DNA of 64,000 bases, taken from contig BDSI01000111.1 of the NCBI GenBank assembly GCA_003117195.1, positions 238,501 to 302,500 of the forward strand, given 5' to 3'. This DNA is from Eudorina sp. 2006-703-Eu-15 (Eukaryota > Chlorophyta > Chlorophyceae > Chlamydomonadales > Volvocaceae). The notes beneath the pieces were generated by a model that saw only the letters and a program-made list of their open reading frames with translations, was not told where the DNA came from and did not search any database. The translations under genes and the position numbers were made by a program. Below, in pieces: positions 35,441 through 48,402 of the stretch (the first letter of the stretch is position 1; each line of letters starts with the position of its first letter).

Positions 35441-37141
35441 GCCCCCGCCTCTTATATACTCGCTACAAAATCTTCATCTCGCTCGTACAACGCACATCTC
35501 TGTGTACTGCATGCGCCCCGAAACCTCTTCCGAGACCTGTTTAGGAAAGCAGCTTCGCTACATTCCAATCGTCGCGGTTCGTAGATTCCTGCTTCCGATA
35601 CCTCTCCTCGAGCACCACGAGCATCCTCTTCCTTAATAATTCTGCTATATTCCTTTCCGATACTCCTCTCACGAGCACCGCTCGCACCGCTCGCTTCCTG
35701 GTCCTTGGTTGCTGAAATATTAGTATGCTTCTGCCTAGTGCTGATGATTATTATGGCATTCATGGCTATTCCACTGATTCATTCGCCGCCGCGCGTTTGC
35801 GAGTACTGCTGATGACCTGAGACTGTCCTGTCCATTCTTCGTTTGCTGAGGTCGGTGAACGAGGGATTGAAATCGTTCGTCACAGCTCACTTTGGTTCGG
35901 CCGTCGTTTTGTCAAGCCGCGCACCTAGCTCTCTATTAATGATGAACGTATTCATTTCGTTCCCGAAAGCTAATGGTAAGCCTACAGACTGCAGCCATGT
36001 TACATTCCAGCTTCCTCCCGAGTTGCCTCACATCGCTCGACTGCAAGGCAGTACACCTGTATGACCCGCCGTTTCCTCCATTCTGAAGTTAACAAAACGT
36101 TCCTCGCATTTTTGCGTATCTAATATTATAACGGCGCGGCTCTGGCTGAACTGTGCGTTCATGTTGCGATTCATCGTCTTTCATGTTCTGAACTTGCTGT
36201 CCGCGTCACTTCTGTAAATTGTTTTTACACCACTGCGATTGATTTTAAATTCCCTTATGGATGCTTTTCAGTCGCATGCGTTTCGCAACTGCCTTCACGT
36301 CATGGTAAGCCCGCTTTGCTCGTCATCACATTGTTCAACCGTCGTTCTGCAGCGCTGCGCACCTCTTCTTACATGACAACAATTACGGTGTTTTGAGATA
36401 AAGTTTCATCGCGGTGTGCTTCATAATGCTTCAGCTCGTTTCCTTCTCTGCGGATTATGGATGGATCGCCCGCCACGATTCGCAACTCACTGTCTGACAC
36501 TGAAACTGCCCGCACCACTGTCTTATGTCTTTGCTGCACAACGTATGAACCATTTCGTGTACGTCCTTAATGTTAGCGTCGCGGCTCGGGACAACACGTC
36601 CACTCTTTGTTTCATTATGGTCCACTTTCCAACCGCTTGCACGCGTCACTGACACTCTCCCAATGAACGGGCTCTCCAAAGCCACATTCCCACATTGTCA
36701 TGGCATCAACGGGCTGTCCAAACCCATAAGCCTACTCTATCGTGGCAGCTTGGTTTCCATGGTCGTAATGGGGCACCATAACGATGAATTGCAAACTGCC
36801 ATGATAGTGTACCTGCCTCATGCAAGTGCATCCTCATGTGTACTACGTGTGCCTCCTTGCAGACTCTCATAATCATGCACGTCCTTCCTTCACCTGCTAT
36901 GTGGGTTTTCATAACTGCTTTCCTTTCATGTCCGCCATGTGCCTCTTCATTATCCATCACAGCACTGACTCGTCATGCCAGGGGGGGGTCGACAGGGGGG
37001 GTTCCCCCCATGTCCATTAAGGGGGGGTGCGGGGGGGCATAGCCCCCCCGCGGAAGCCCTTTCTCATCCCTGCATAGTCTTTTTAATGGGGCGGGGGCTG
37101 TTATTATTATTAGTATTGTTATTATTATTATTATTATTATT
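35441..37141 (+). repeat. Array unit 6 (type 3)
   Basis: Near-identical copy of unit 2 over about 1.6 kb, which implies a recent duplication across about 8 kb. Confidence 0.9.
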
Positions 37142-39474
37142 GCCCCCGCCTCTTATACACTCGCTACGCAATCTTGACGAGCAAGTACATCTCGGTCGTA
37201 CAGCACATCCAAGCCACACATCGCGAAGATCCTTCAGATGCGAGATGCTTGATGCACATGCCCAACGTTGTCATCTCGTTGTCAACCATTCCAGAACGCA
37301 AGCCATCCGCTCCATTATCCGCAACTTTATCATCTATTTCCGTGCGCTTGCCAGCAGCACAATAAAGCAATACAACAACAAGGTCGTGAACACCGCTCGC
37401 TTCCTTTTCGCTGCAAAATATGCTTCTGCCTAGTTCTGCTGATGATGACGTTCATTGCTATTGCGAAAATTCATTATTATGACGATTCCGCTGAGTAGTA
37501 TTCCATTCCGCTTGCGAGCAGACAGTGCAACGCTACGTTCACGAACGCCGCGCGGCGTTTGCTAGTTTTGACGACCACGTTGCACTGCCCATTCTTCAGC
37601 GCATTCAACATTCGTCACGTACCACTGCCATAGACGCCACGTTGGTGCTGTGTCCTTTGCTGCTGAGGTCGGTGAACGGGTTCAAATCGCTCCTCGCTTT
37701 CCACTTTCGTTGCGCCGCCGTTTTGTGAAGCCGCGCAGCTCTCTATTAATGACCATACTTTTTACCGCCCGAAAGCTGTTGGTATGCGTACAGACTGCTG
37801 CCTTCTTACAGGCCAGCTTCCTGCCGAGTTGCCACACATCGCTCGACTGCAAGGCAGTACACCTCTATGGCCCGCAGTTTTCTCCGTTCTTAACCTAAGA
37901 ACACGTCCATCACATTATTGCTTATTTCATATTATAACGGTGCGGCTTTGGCGCGCGGCTGAACTCATCGTTCATGTTGCGATTGATCGTATTTCATGCT
38001 CCCGCCGACATAGCTTCAAGTTGCTTTCCGCTTCACTACTGTCAATTGTTCTTACACCACTGGCATTCGTTTTAAATTTCCTTTTGGATGCTTTTCAGTC
38101 GCATGAGTTTCTTAACTCACTAAACGTCATGTTCCGACATTGCCTTAATAAGTTGCTGTTCGCATCAGTACTGGGGATTGTTTTTACACCACTGGCATTC
38201 GTTTTAAATGCCTTTCTGGATGCTCATCAGTCGCACGCGTTTCTTACCGCACTTAACGTCACGTTACGTATCTGTGGCCCGCCGCTTCGTCAATTTGTCA
38301 ACCGTCATTTTCAAGCGCTGCGGACCTCTTATTTCGTGACAGTCCATTCTTAAGTTATCAAAACGTTCCTCGCATTATTGCGTATCTAATTTTATAACGG
38401 CGCGGCTTTGGCTGAACTGTGCGTTCATGCTGCGATTCATTACATTCATCGTCGTTCATGTTCCGAACTTGCTTTCCACTTCAGTACTGTTCATTGTCTT
38501 TATACCACTGGCATTCGTTTTAAATTGCGTTCTGGATGCTGTCCAGTCGCATGCGTTTTTTAGCTCGCTCAACGTGTTGCGACATTGCTTAATAACTTCC
38601 TTTCCGCATCAGTACTGTGAATTCTTTGTACACCACAGGCATTCTTTTTAAATTCCCTTCTATGTGCTTATCAGTCGCATGCATTTTTTTACCTCGCTTC
38701 ACGTCATGTTACGTACTTGTGGCCCTGTTCGTCACATCCTCAACCGTCACTTTCAGGTCCTGCGCAGAACTGTTTACGTGGCTGAAATTACGGTGTTGTT
38801 TTATGATGTTTGGTTGCGGTAACGGTCTGCATGCTTCATAACGCCTGACGCTCTTTTTTTTTTGCCGAACGGCCTCCGTGATTCACATTACTGTCCGCAC
38901 AGCTGTGCAATTTCGGTGCAGCACGTATCAGCACTTTCGCATACTTCCGTATTTATAGCGTCACGGCTCGGGAGAACACGTCCAACTGTCATCCACTTTC
39001 CAACCGCTTCAGCAACCTTGCTTGCATGCATGCCTCGTTGACACTCTTCTTATAATCGGGCTGTCCAAACCCACAACCGTGCATTATCATGGCAGCTTGC
39101 ATCTCATCATCGTGGTGGGTGATGCACCACAACGATGAATTGCAAACTGCCATGATACTGTACCTGCCTCTTGCAAGTGCATTCTCATGCATGTGTACTA
39201 TACCTGCTTGCAGAGTCTCATAATCATGCACATCCTGCCGTCAGCTCCTATGTGGGTTTTCATGTCTGCTTTCCTTTCATGTCTGCCAGGTGCCTCTTCT
39301 CTATCCATCACAGCACTGACTCGTCATGCCAGGGGGGGTCGACAGGGGGGGTTCCCCCCATGTCCATTAAGGGGGGGTGCGGGGGGCATAGCCCCCCGCG
39401 AAACACCTTCTCCATCCCTGGATAGTCTTTCTAATGGGGCGGGGGCTGTTATTATTATTAGTATTGTTATTATT
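37142..39474 (+). repeat. Array unit 7 (type 2)
   Basis: Near-identical to unit 13, sharing the same T-run variant (about 38850) and the same substitutions. The four subrepeats start at about 38021, 38153, 38469 and 38597. Confidence 0.9.
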
Positions 39475-41565
39475 GCCCCCGCCTCTTATATACTCGCTAC
39501 AATCTGGACGAGCAATCTCTGTACTGCACGCGCCCCGAAACCATGCGCCGCCGAATCCATTCGTAGATACCTGCTTCCGATACCTGCTTCCGATACCTGT
39601 TTCCCATACCTGTTACGCTATATGCTACATTCCAACCGTCGCGATTCGAAGATTCCTTTGCGATACTCTCGCGAGCACCGCTGTTCGCTGCAAAATTAAT
39701 ATATGCTTCTGCCTAGTGCTGATGCTGATGACATTCCGCTGATTACGCTGATTCATTGGCCGCGCGTTTGCTAGTACTGCTCATGACGTTGTCCTGCCCA
39801 TTCTTCGGCGCATTCGTCATTCCTGAATTCCCACTGCCAACAAAATGACGTCACGTTTCGCGCTGGTCTACAGTTCTTTGGTGCTGTGTCGTTTGCTGAG
39901 GTCGGTGAACGAGGGATTGAAATCGTTCGTCGCAGCTAACTTTGGTTCGGCCGTCGTTTTGTCAAGCCGCGCACCTAGCTCTGTATTAATGATGAACGTA
40001 TTCATTTCGTTCCCGAAAGCTAATGGTAAGCCTACAGGCTGCAGCCATATTACATTCCAGCTTCCTCACGACTTGCCTCACATCGCTCGACTGCAAGGCA
40101 GTACACCTGTGTGACCCGCCGTTTCCTCCATCATGAAGTTAACAAAACGTTCCTCGCATTTTTGCGTATCTAATATTATAAAGGCGCGGCTCTGGCTGAA
40201 CTGTGCGTTCATGTTGCGATTCATCGTCTTTCCTGTTCTGAACTTGCTGTCCGCGTCACTTCTGTAAATTGTTTTTACACCACTGCGATTGATTTTAAAT
40301 TCCCTTCTGGATGCTTTTCAGTCACATGCGTTTCGGAACTGCCTTAACGTCATGGTAACCCCGCTTTGCTCGTCATCACATTCTTCAACCGTCGTTCTGC
40401 AGCGCTGCGCACCTCTCGTTACGTGACAACAATTACGGTGTTTTGAGAAAAAATTTCATCGCAGTGTGCATCATAAGCAGCTTCCTCCCGACTTACCACA
40501 CATCGCTCGACTGCAAGGCAGTACACCATTATGGTCAGTTGCTTCCCCCTTCTTTAACGAGCAAAGCATTTATTGCATTATTCCTTATCTAAGAATATAA
40601 CGGTGCGGCCCGGGCTGAACTGCGCGTTCATGTTGCGATTAATCGTATTTCGTTCATGTTCCGACATTGCTTCAAGTTGCTCTCCGCATCAGTACTGTGA
40701 TTTATTTTAACACCACTAGCATTCCTTTTCAATTTCCTTCTTTACGCTTTTCAGTCGCATGCGTTTCTTACCTCTCTCATCACCTGCCGGCCTCTTCGTG
40801 ACATCCTTCAACCGTCATTTTCAGGCGCTGCGCACCTCTATTTACGTGACAGCAAGTACGGTGTTGTTAGATGATGTTTCAGTGCGGTGTGCTTGATAAG
40901 GTACGCTTGCCGCTCTTTTCCTTGTGCGGATCGGGCTCCGCGATTCGCAACTCACTTTCCGACGTTAATGTCCGCACCACTGTGAAATGTCTTTGCAGCA
41001 CTACGTACGAACCCTTTAGCATACTTACTTACTTTTAGTGTCGCGGCTCGGGATAACACGTCCACTCTTCGTTTCGTCATCCACTTTCCAACGCTTGCAC
41101 TTTTCCAACCGCTTGCACGCCTCGCTCCAACACTCTTCCACTCTTCCAATAAACGGCCTGTTCAAACCCACAATCCTACATTATCATGGCAGCTTGCTTC
41201 CCATCGTCGTGATGGGGCACCACAACGATGAATTGCAAACTGCCATGATACTGTACCTGCCTCATGCAAGTGCATTCTCATGCATGTGTACTATACCTGC
41301 TTGCAGAGTCTCATAATCATGCACATCCTTCCTTCAGCTCCTATGTGGGTTCTCATGTCTGCTTTCCTTTCATGTCTGCCATGTGCCTCTTCTCTATCCA
41401 TCACAGCACTGACTCGTCATGCCAGGGGGGGTCGACAGGGGGGTTCCCCCATGTCCATTAAGGGGGGTGCGGGGGGGCATAGCCCCCCGCGAAACCCCTT
41501 CTCCATCCCTGGATAGTCTTTATAATGGGGCGGGGGCTGTTATTATTATTAGTATTGTTATTATT
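39475..41565 (+). repeat. Array unit 8 (type 4)
   Basis: Type 4 body, similar to units 5 and 10, with a short junction TTA tract. Confidence 0.9.
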
Positions 41566-43923
41566 GCCCCCGCCTCTTATACACTCGCTACGCAATCTTG
41601 ACGAGCAAGTACATCTCGGTCGTACAGCACATCCAAGCCACACATCGCGAAGATCCTTCAGATGCGAGATGCTTGATGCACATGCCGAAACAAGGCGTCC
41701 GTAGTAGTATTAGTCTCGTTGTCATCTCGTTGTCAACCATTCCAGAACGCAAACCATCCGCTCCATTATCCGCAACGTTGTTATCATCTATTTCCGTGCG
41801 CTTGCCAGCAGCACAATAAAGCCTTACAACAACAACGCTCGTGAGCACCGCTCGCTTCCTTTTCGCTGCAAAATATGCTTCTGCCTAGTTCTGCTGATGA
41901 TGACGTTCATTGCTATTGCGAAAATTCATTATTATGACGATTCCGCTGAGTAGTATTCCATTCCGCTTGCGAGCAGACAGTGCAACGCTACGTTCACGAA
42001 CGCCGCGCGGCGTTTGCTAGTTTTGACGACCACGTTGTCCTGCCCATTCTTCAGCGCATTCAACATTCGTCACGTACATACCACTGCCATAGACGCCACG
42101 TTGGTGCTGTGTCCTTTGCTGCTGAGGTCGGTGAACGGGTTCAAATCGCTCCTCGCTTTCCACTTTCGTTGCGCCGCCGTTTTGTGAAGCCGCGCAGCTC
42201 TCTATTAATGACCATACTTTTTACCGCCCGAAAGCTGTTGGTATGCGTACAGACTGCTGCCTTCTTACAGGCCAGCTTCCTGCCGAGTTGCCACACATCG
42301 CTCGACTGCAAGGCAGTACACCTCTATGGCCCGCAGTTTTCTCCGTTCTTAACCTAACAACACGTCCATCACATTATTGCTTATTTCATATTATAACGGT
42401 GCGGCTTTGGCGCGCGGCTGAACTCATCGTTCATGTTGCGATTGATCGTATTATTTCATGCTCCCGCCGACATAGCTTCAAGTTGCTTTCCGCTTCACTA
42501 CTGTCAATTGTTCTTACACCACTGGCATTCGTTTTAAATTTCCTTTTGGATGCTTTTCAGTCGCATGAGTTTCTTAACTCACTAAACGTCATGTTCCGAC
42601 ATTGCCTTAATAAGTTGCTGTTCGCATCAGTACTGGGGATTGTTTTTACACCACTGGCATTCGTTTTAAATGCCTTTCTGGATGCTCATCAGTCGCACGC
42701 GTTTCTTACCGCACTTAACGTCACGTTACGTATCTGTGGCCCGCCGCTTCATCAATTCGTCAACCGTCATTTTCAAGCGCTGCGGACCTCTTATTTCGTG
42801 ACAGTCCATTCTTAAGTTATCAAAACGTTCCTCGCATTATTGCGTATCTAATTTTATAACGGCGCGGCTTTGGCTGAACTGTGCGTTCATGTTGCGATTC
42901 ATCGTCGTTCATGTTCCGAACTTGCTTTCCACTTCAGTACTGTTCATTGTCTTTACACCACTGGCATTCGTTTTAAATTGCGTTCTGGATGCTGTCCAGT
43001 CGCATGCGTTTTTTAGCTCGCTTAACGTGTTGCGACATTGCTTAATAACTTCCTTTCCGCATCAGTACTGTGAATTCTTTGTACACCACAGGCATTCTTT
43101 TTAAGTCCCCTTCTATGTGCTTATCAGTCGCATGCGTTTTTTTACCTCGCTTCACGTCATGTTACGTACTTGTGGCCCTCTTCGTCACATCCTCAACCGT
43201 CACTTTCAGGTACTGCGCAGAACTGTTTACTGTTTACGTGGCTGAAATTACGGTGTTGTTTTATGATGTTTGGTTGCGGTAACGGTCGGCATGTTTCATA
43301 ATGCCTGACGCTCGTTTTCTTGTGCCGAACGGCCTCCGTGATTCACATTACTGTACGCACAGCTGTGCAATTTCGGTGCAGCACGTATGAGCACTTTCGC
43401 ATACTTCCTTATTTATAGCGTCACGGCTCGGGAGATCACGTCCAACCGTCATCCACTTTCCAACCGCTTGCATGCACGCCTCGTTAACACTCTTCTTATA
43501 ATCGGGCTGCCCAAACCCACAACCGTGCATTATCATGGCAGCTTGCATTTCATCGTCGTGGTGGGTGACGCACCACAACGCTGAATTGCACATGCCATGA
43601 TAGTGTACGTTCCTTACTGCACTGACTCCTTTTCATGTGCCTTACTGTGCCTGCTTGCACAGCCTCATCATCATGCACATCCTGCCGTCAGTTGCTATGT
43701 GGTTTTTGCTGTCCGATTTCCTTTCATGGCCGACATGTGCATCTTCGTCATCCATCACAGCACTGACTCGTCATGCCTGGGGGGGTCGACAGGGGGGGTT
43801 CCCCCCCTGTCCATTAAGGGGGGGTGCGGGGGGGCATAGCCCCCCCGCGGAAACCCCTTTTCATCCCTGGATAGTCTTTCTAATGGGGCGGGGGCTGTTA
43901 TTATTATTAGTATTGTTATTATT
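41566..43923 (+). repeat. Array unit 9 (type 2)
   Basis: Type 2 with an extra AAACAAGGCGTCCGTAGTAG segment shared with units 11 and 12. Its second half almost equals that of unit 11. Confidence 0.9.
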
Positions 43924-45874
43924 GCCCCCGCCTCTTATATACTCGCTACAATCTGGACGAGCAATCTCGGTACGGCACGCGCCCCGAAACCATGCGCCGC
44001 CGAATGGATTCCCATTAGTAGATACATACCTGCTTCCGATACCTGCTTCCGATAGTGTCGTGATTTTTACGCAGATTCATTGGCTGCGCATTTACGTTTG
44101 CATGACGTTGTCCTGCCCATTCTTCGGCTCATTCATCATTCCTCACTTCCCACTGCCAAGAAAATGACGTCACGTTTCGCGCAGCACGTTTGGTGCTGTG
44201 TCGTTTGTCGTGAGGTCGGTGAACGAGGGATTGAAATCGCTCGTAGCAGCTCACTTTGGTTCGGCCGTCGTTTTGTCAAGCCCGCCGCGCACCTAGCTCT
44301 GTATTAATGATGAACGTATTCATTTCGTTCCCGAAAGCTAATGGTAAGCCTACAGGCTGCAGCCATATTACATTCCAGCTTCCTCACGACTTGCCTCACA
44401 TCGCTCGACTGCAAGGCAGTACACCTGTATGACCCGCCGTTTCCTCCATCCTGAAGTTAACAAAACGTTCCTCGCATTTGTGCGTATCTAATATTATAAC
44501 GGCGCGCCTCTGGCTGAACTGTGCGTTCATGTTGCGATTCATCGTCTTTCATGTTCTGAACTTGCTGTCCGCGTCTCTTCTGTAAATGGTTTTCACACCA
44601 CTGCGATTGATTTTAAATTCCCTTCTGGATGCTTTTCAGTCGCATGCGTTTCGGAACTGCCTTAACGTCATGGTAAGCCCGCTTTGCTCGTCATCACATT
44701 CTTCAACCGTCGTTCTGCAGCGCTGCGCACCTCTTGTTACGTGACAACAATTACGGTGTTTTGAGATACAATTTTATCGCGGTGTGCATCATAAGCAGCT
44801 TCGTCCCGACTTGCCACACATCGCTCGACTGCAAGGCAGTACACCATTATGGTCACTTGCTTCCCCCTTCTTTATCGAGCAAAGCATTTATTGCATTGTT
44901 CCTTATCTAACAATATAACGGTGCGGCCCGGGCTGAACTGCGCGTTCATGTTGCGATTAATCGTATTTCGTTCATGTTCCGACATTGCTTTAAGTTGCTC
45001 TCCGCATCAGTACTGTGATTTGTTTTAACACCACTAGCATTCCTTTTCAATATCCTTCTTTACACTTCTCAGTCGCATGCGTTTCTTTCCTCTCTTAACG
45101 TCATCACCTGCCGGCCTCTTCGTGACATCCTTCAACCGTCATGTTCAGGCGCTGCGCACCTCTTTTTACGTGACAGCAATTACGGTGTTGTTAGATGATG
45201 TTTCAGTGCGGTGTGCTTGTGATAAGGTAGGCTTGCCGCTCTTTCCCTTGTGCGGATCGGGCTCCGTGATTCGCTACTCAGTTTCCGACGTTAATGTCCG
45301 CACCACTGTGAAATGTCTTTACAGCACTACGTAGGAACCCTTTAGCATACTTCCTTACTTTTAGCGTCGCGGCTCGGGATAACACGTCCACTCTTCGTTT
45401 CGTCATCCACTTGCCAACCGCTTGCACGCCTCACTCCAACACTCTTCCACTCTTCCAATAAACGGCCTGTTCAAACCCACAATCCTACATTATCATGGCA
45501 GCTTGCTTCCCATCGTCGTGATGGGCCACCACAACAATGAATTGCAAGCTGCCATGATACTGTACCTGCCTCATGCAAGTGCATTCTCATGCATGTGTAC
45601 TATACCTTCTTGCAGAGTCTCATAATCATGCACATCCTTCCTTCAGCTGCTATGTGAGTTCTCATGTCTGCTTTCCTTTCATGTCTGCCATGTGCCTCTT
45701 CTCTATCCATCACAGCACTGACTCGTCATGCCAGGGGGGGTCGACAGGGGGGTTCCCCCCATGTCCATTAAGGGGGGGTGCGGGGGGCATAGCCCCCCGC
45801 GGAACCCCTCTTCATCCCTGGATAGTCTTTCTAATGGGGCGGGGGCTGTTATTATTATTAGTATTGTTATTATT
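43924..45874 (+). repeat. Array unit 10 (type 4)
   Basis: Type 4 body shortened near its start (44050). The junction stem pairs perfectly, as in unit 5. Confidence 0.9.
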
Positions 45875-48203
45875 GCCCCCGCCTCTTATACACTCGCTAC
45901 GCAATCTTGACGAGCAAGTACATCTGGGTCGTACAGCACATCCAAGCCACACATCGCGAAGATCCTTCAGATGCGAGATGCTTGATGCACATGCCGAAAC
46001 AAGGCGTCAGTAGTAGTATTAGTCTCGTTGTCATCTCGTTGTCAACCATTCCAGAACGCAAACCATCCGCTCCATTATCCGCAACGTTATCATCTGTATT
46101 TATTTCCGTGCGCTTGCCAGCAGCACAATAAAGCATTACAACAACAACGCTCGTGAGCACCGCTCGCTTCCTTTTCGCTGCAAAATATGCTTCTGCCTAG
46201 TTCTGCTGATGATGACGTTCATTGCTATTGCGATAATTCATTATTATGACGATTCCGCTGAGTAGTACTCCATTCCGCTTGCGAGCAGACAGTGCAACGC
46301 TACGTTCACGAACGCCGCGCGGCGTTTGCTAGTTTTGACGACCACGTTGTCCTGCCCATTCTTCAGCGCATTCAACATTCGTCACGTACCACTGCCATAG
46401 ACGCCACGTTGGTGCTGTGTCCTTTGCTGCTGAGGTCGGTGAACGGGTTCAAATCGCTCCTCGCTTTCCACTTTCGTTGCGCCGCCGTTTTGTGAAGCCG
46501 CGCAGCTCTCTATTAATGACCATACTATTTACCGCCCGAAAGCTGTTGGTATGCGTACAGACTGCTGCCTTTTTACAGGCCAGCTTCCTGCCGAGTTGCC
46601 ACACATACATCGCTCGACTGCAAGGCAGTACACCTCTATGGCCCGCAGTTTTCTCCGTTCTTAACCTAACAACACGTCCATCACATTATTGCTTATTTCA
46701 TATTATAACGGTGCGGCTTTGGCGCGCGGCTGAACTCATCGTTCATGTTGCGATTGATCGTATTTCATGCTCCCGCCGACATAGCTTCAAGTTGCTTTCC
46801 GCTTCACTACTGTCAATTGTTCTTACACCACTGGCATTCGTTTTAAATTTCCTTTTGGATGCTTTTCAGTCGCATGAGTTTCATAACTCACTAAACGTCA
46901 TGTTCCGACATTGCCTTAATAAGTTGCTGTCCGCATCAGTACTGGGGATTGTTTCTACACCACTGGCATTCGTTTTAAATGCCTTTCTGGATGCTCATCA
47001 GTGGCACGCGTTTCTTACCGCACTTAACGTCACGTTACATATCTGTGGCCCGCCGCTTCATCAATTCGTCAACCGTCATTTTCAAGCGCTGCGGACCTCT
47101 TATTTCGTGACAGTCCATTCTTAAGTTATCAAAACGTTCCTCGCATTATTGCGTATCTAATTTTATAACGGCGCGGCTTTGGCTGAACTGTGCGTTCATG
47201 TTGCGATTCATCGTCGTTCATGTTCCGAACTTGCTTTCCACTTCAGTACTGTTCATTGTCTTTACACCACTGGCATTCGTTTTAAATTGCGTTCTGGATG
47301 CTGTCCAGTCGCATGCATTTTTTAGCTCGCTTAACGTGTTGCGACATTGCTTAATAACTTCCTTTCCGCATCAGTACTGTGAATTCTTTGTACACCACAG
47401 GCATTCTTTTTAAGTCCCCTTCTATGTGCTTATCAGTCGCATGCGTTTTTTTACCTCGCTTCACGTCATGTTACGTACTTGTGGCCCTCTTCGTCACATC
47501 CTCAACCGTCACTTTCAGGTACTGCGCAGAACTGTTTACTGTTTACGTGCCTGAAAATACGGTGTTGTTTTATGATGTTTGGTTGCGGTAACGGTCGGCA
47601 TGTTTCATAATGCCTGACGCTCGTTTTCTTGTGCCGAACGGCCTCCGTGATTCACATTACTGTACGCACAGCTGTGCAATTTCGGTGCAGCACGTATGAG
47701 CACTTTCGCATACTTCCTTATTTATAGCGTCACGGCTCGGGAGATCACGTCCAACCGTCATCCACTTTCCAACCGCTTGCATGCACGCCTCGTTAACACT
47801 CTTCTTATAATCGGGCTGCCCAAACCCACAACCGTGCATTATCATGGCAGCTTGCATTTCATCGTCGTGGTGGGTGACGCACCACAACGCTGAATTGCAC
47901 ATGCCATGATAGTGTACGTTCCTTACTGCACTGACTCCTTTTCATGTGCCTTACTGTGCCTGCTTGCACAGCCTCATCATCATGCACATCCTGCCGTCAG
48001 TTGCTATGTGGTTTTTGCTGTCCGATTTCCTTTCATGGCCGACATGTGCATCTTCGTCATCCATCACAGCACTGACTCGTCATGCCTGGGGGGTCGACAG
48101 GGGGGGTTCCCCCCTGTCCATTAAGGGGGGGTGCGGGGGGGCATAGCCCCCCGCGGAAACCCCTTTTCATCCCTGGATAGTCTTTCTAATGGGGCGGGGG
48201 CTG

Positions 48204-48257
<54 letters not shown>

Positions 48258-48322
48258 TCAAACCCCTTCTCCATCCCTGGATAGTCTGTCTAATGGGGCG
48301 GGGGCTGTTATTATTATTAGTA

Positions 48323-48402
<80 letters not shown>
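45875..48402 (+). repeat. Array unit 11 (type 2, doubled junction)
   Basis: Type 2 with a 4-base ACAT insertion near 46606. The TTA hairpin module occurs twice in a row (48189-48256 and 48293-48402), with the first copy lacking its right GC arm. Confidence 0.9.

Noticed and set aside
37784..38353. A 189-190-residue frame (beginning MRTDCCLLTGQLP) that recurs in most type 2 units
   Set aside because: Its persistence follows from recent duplication. In unit 11 a 4-base insertion near 46606 breaks it, types 3 and 4 do not keep it, and it shows no known domain.
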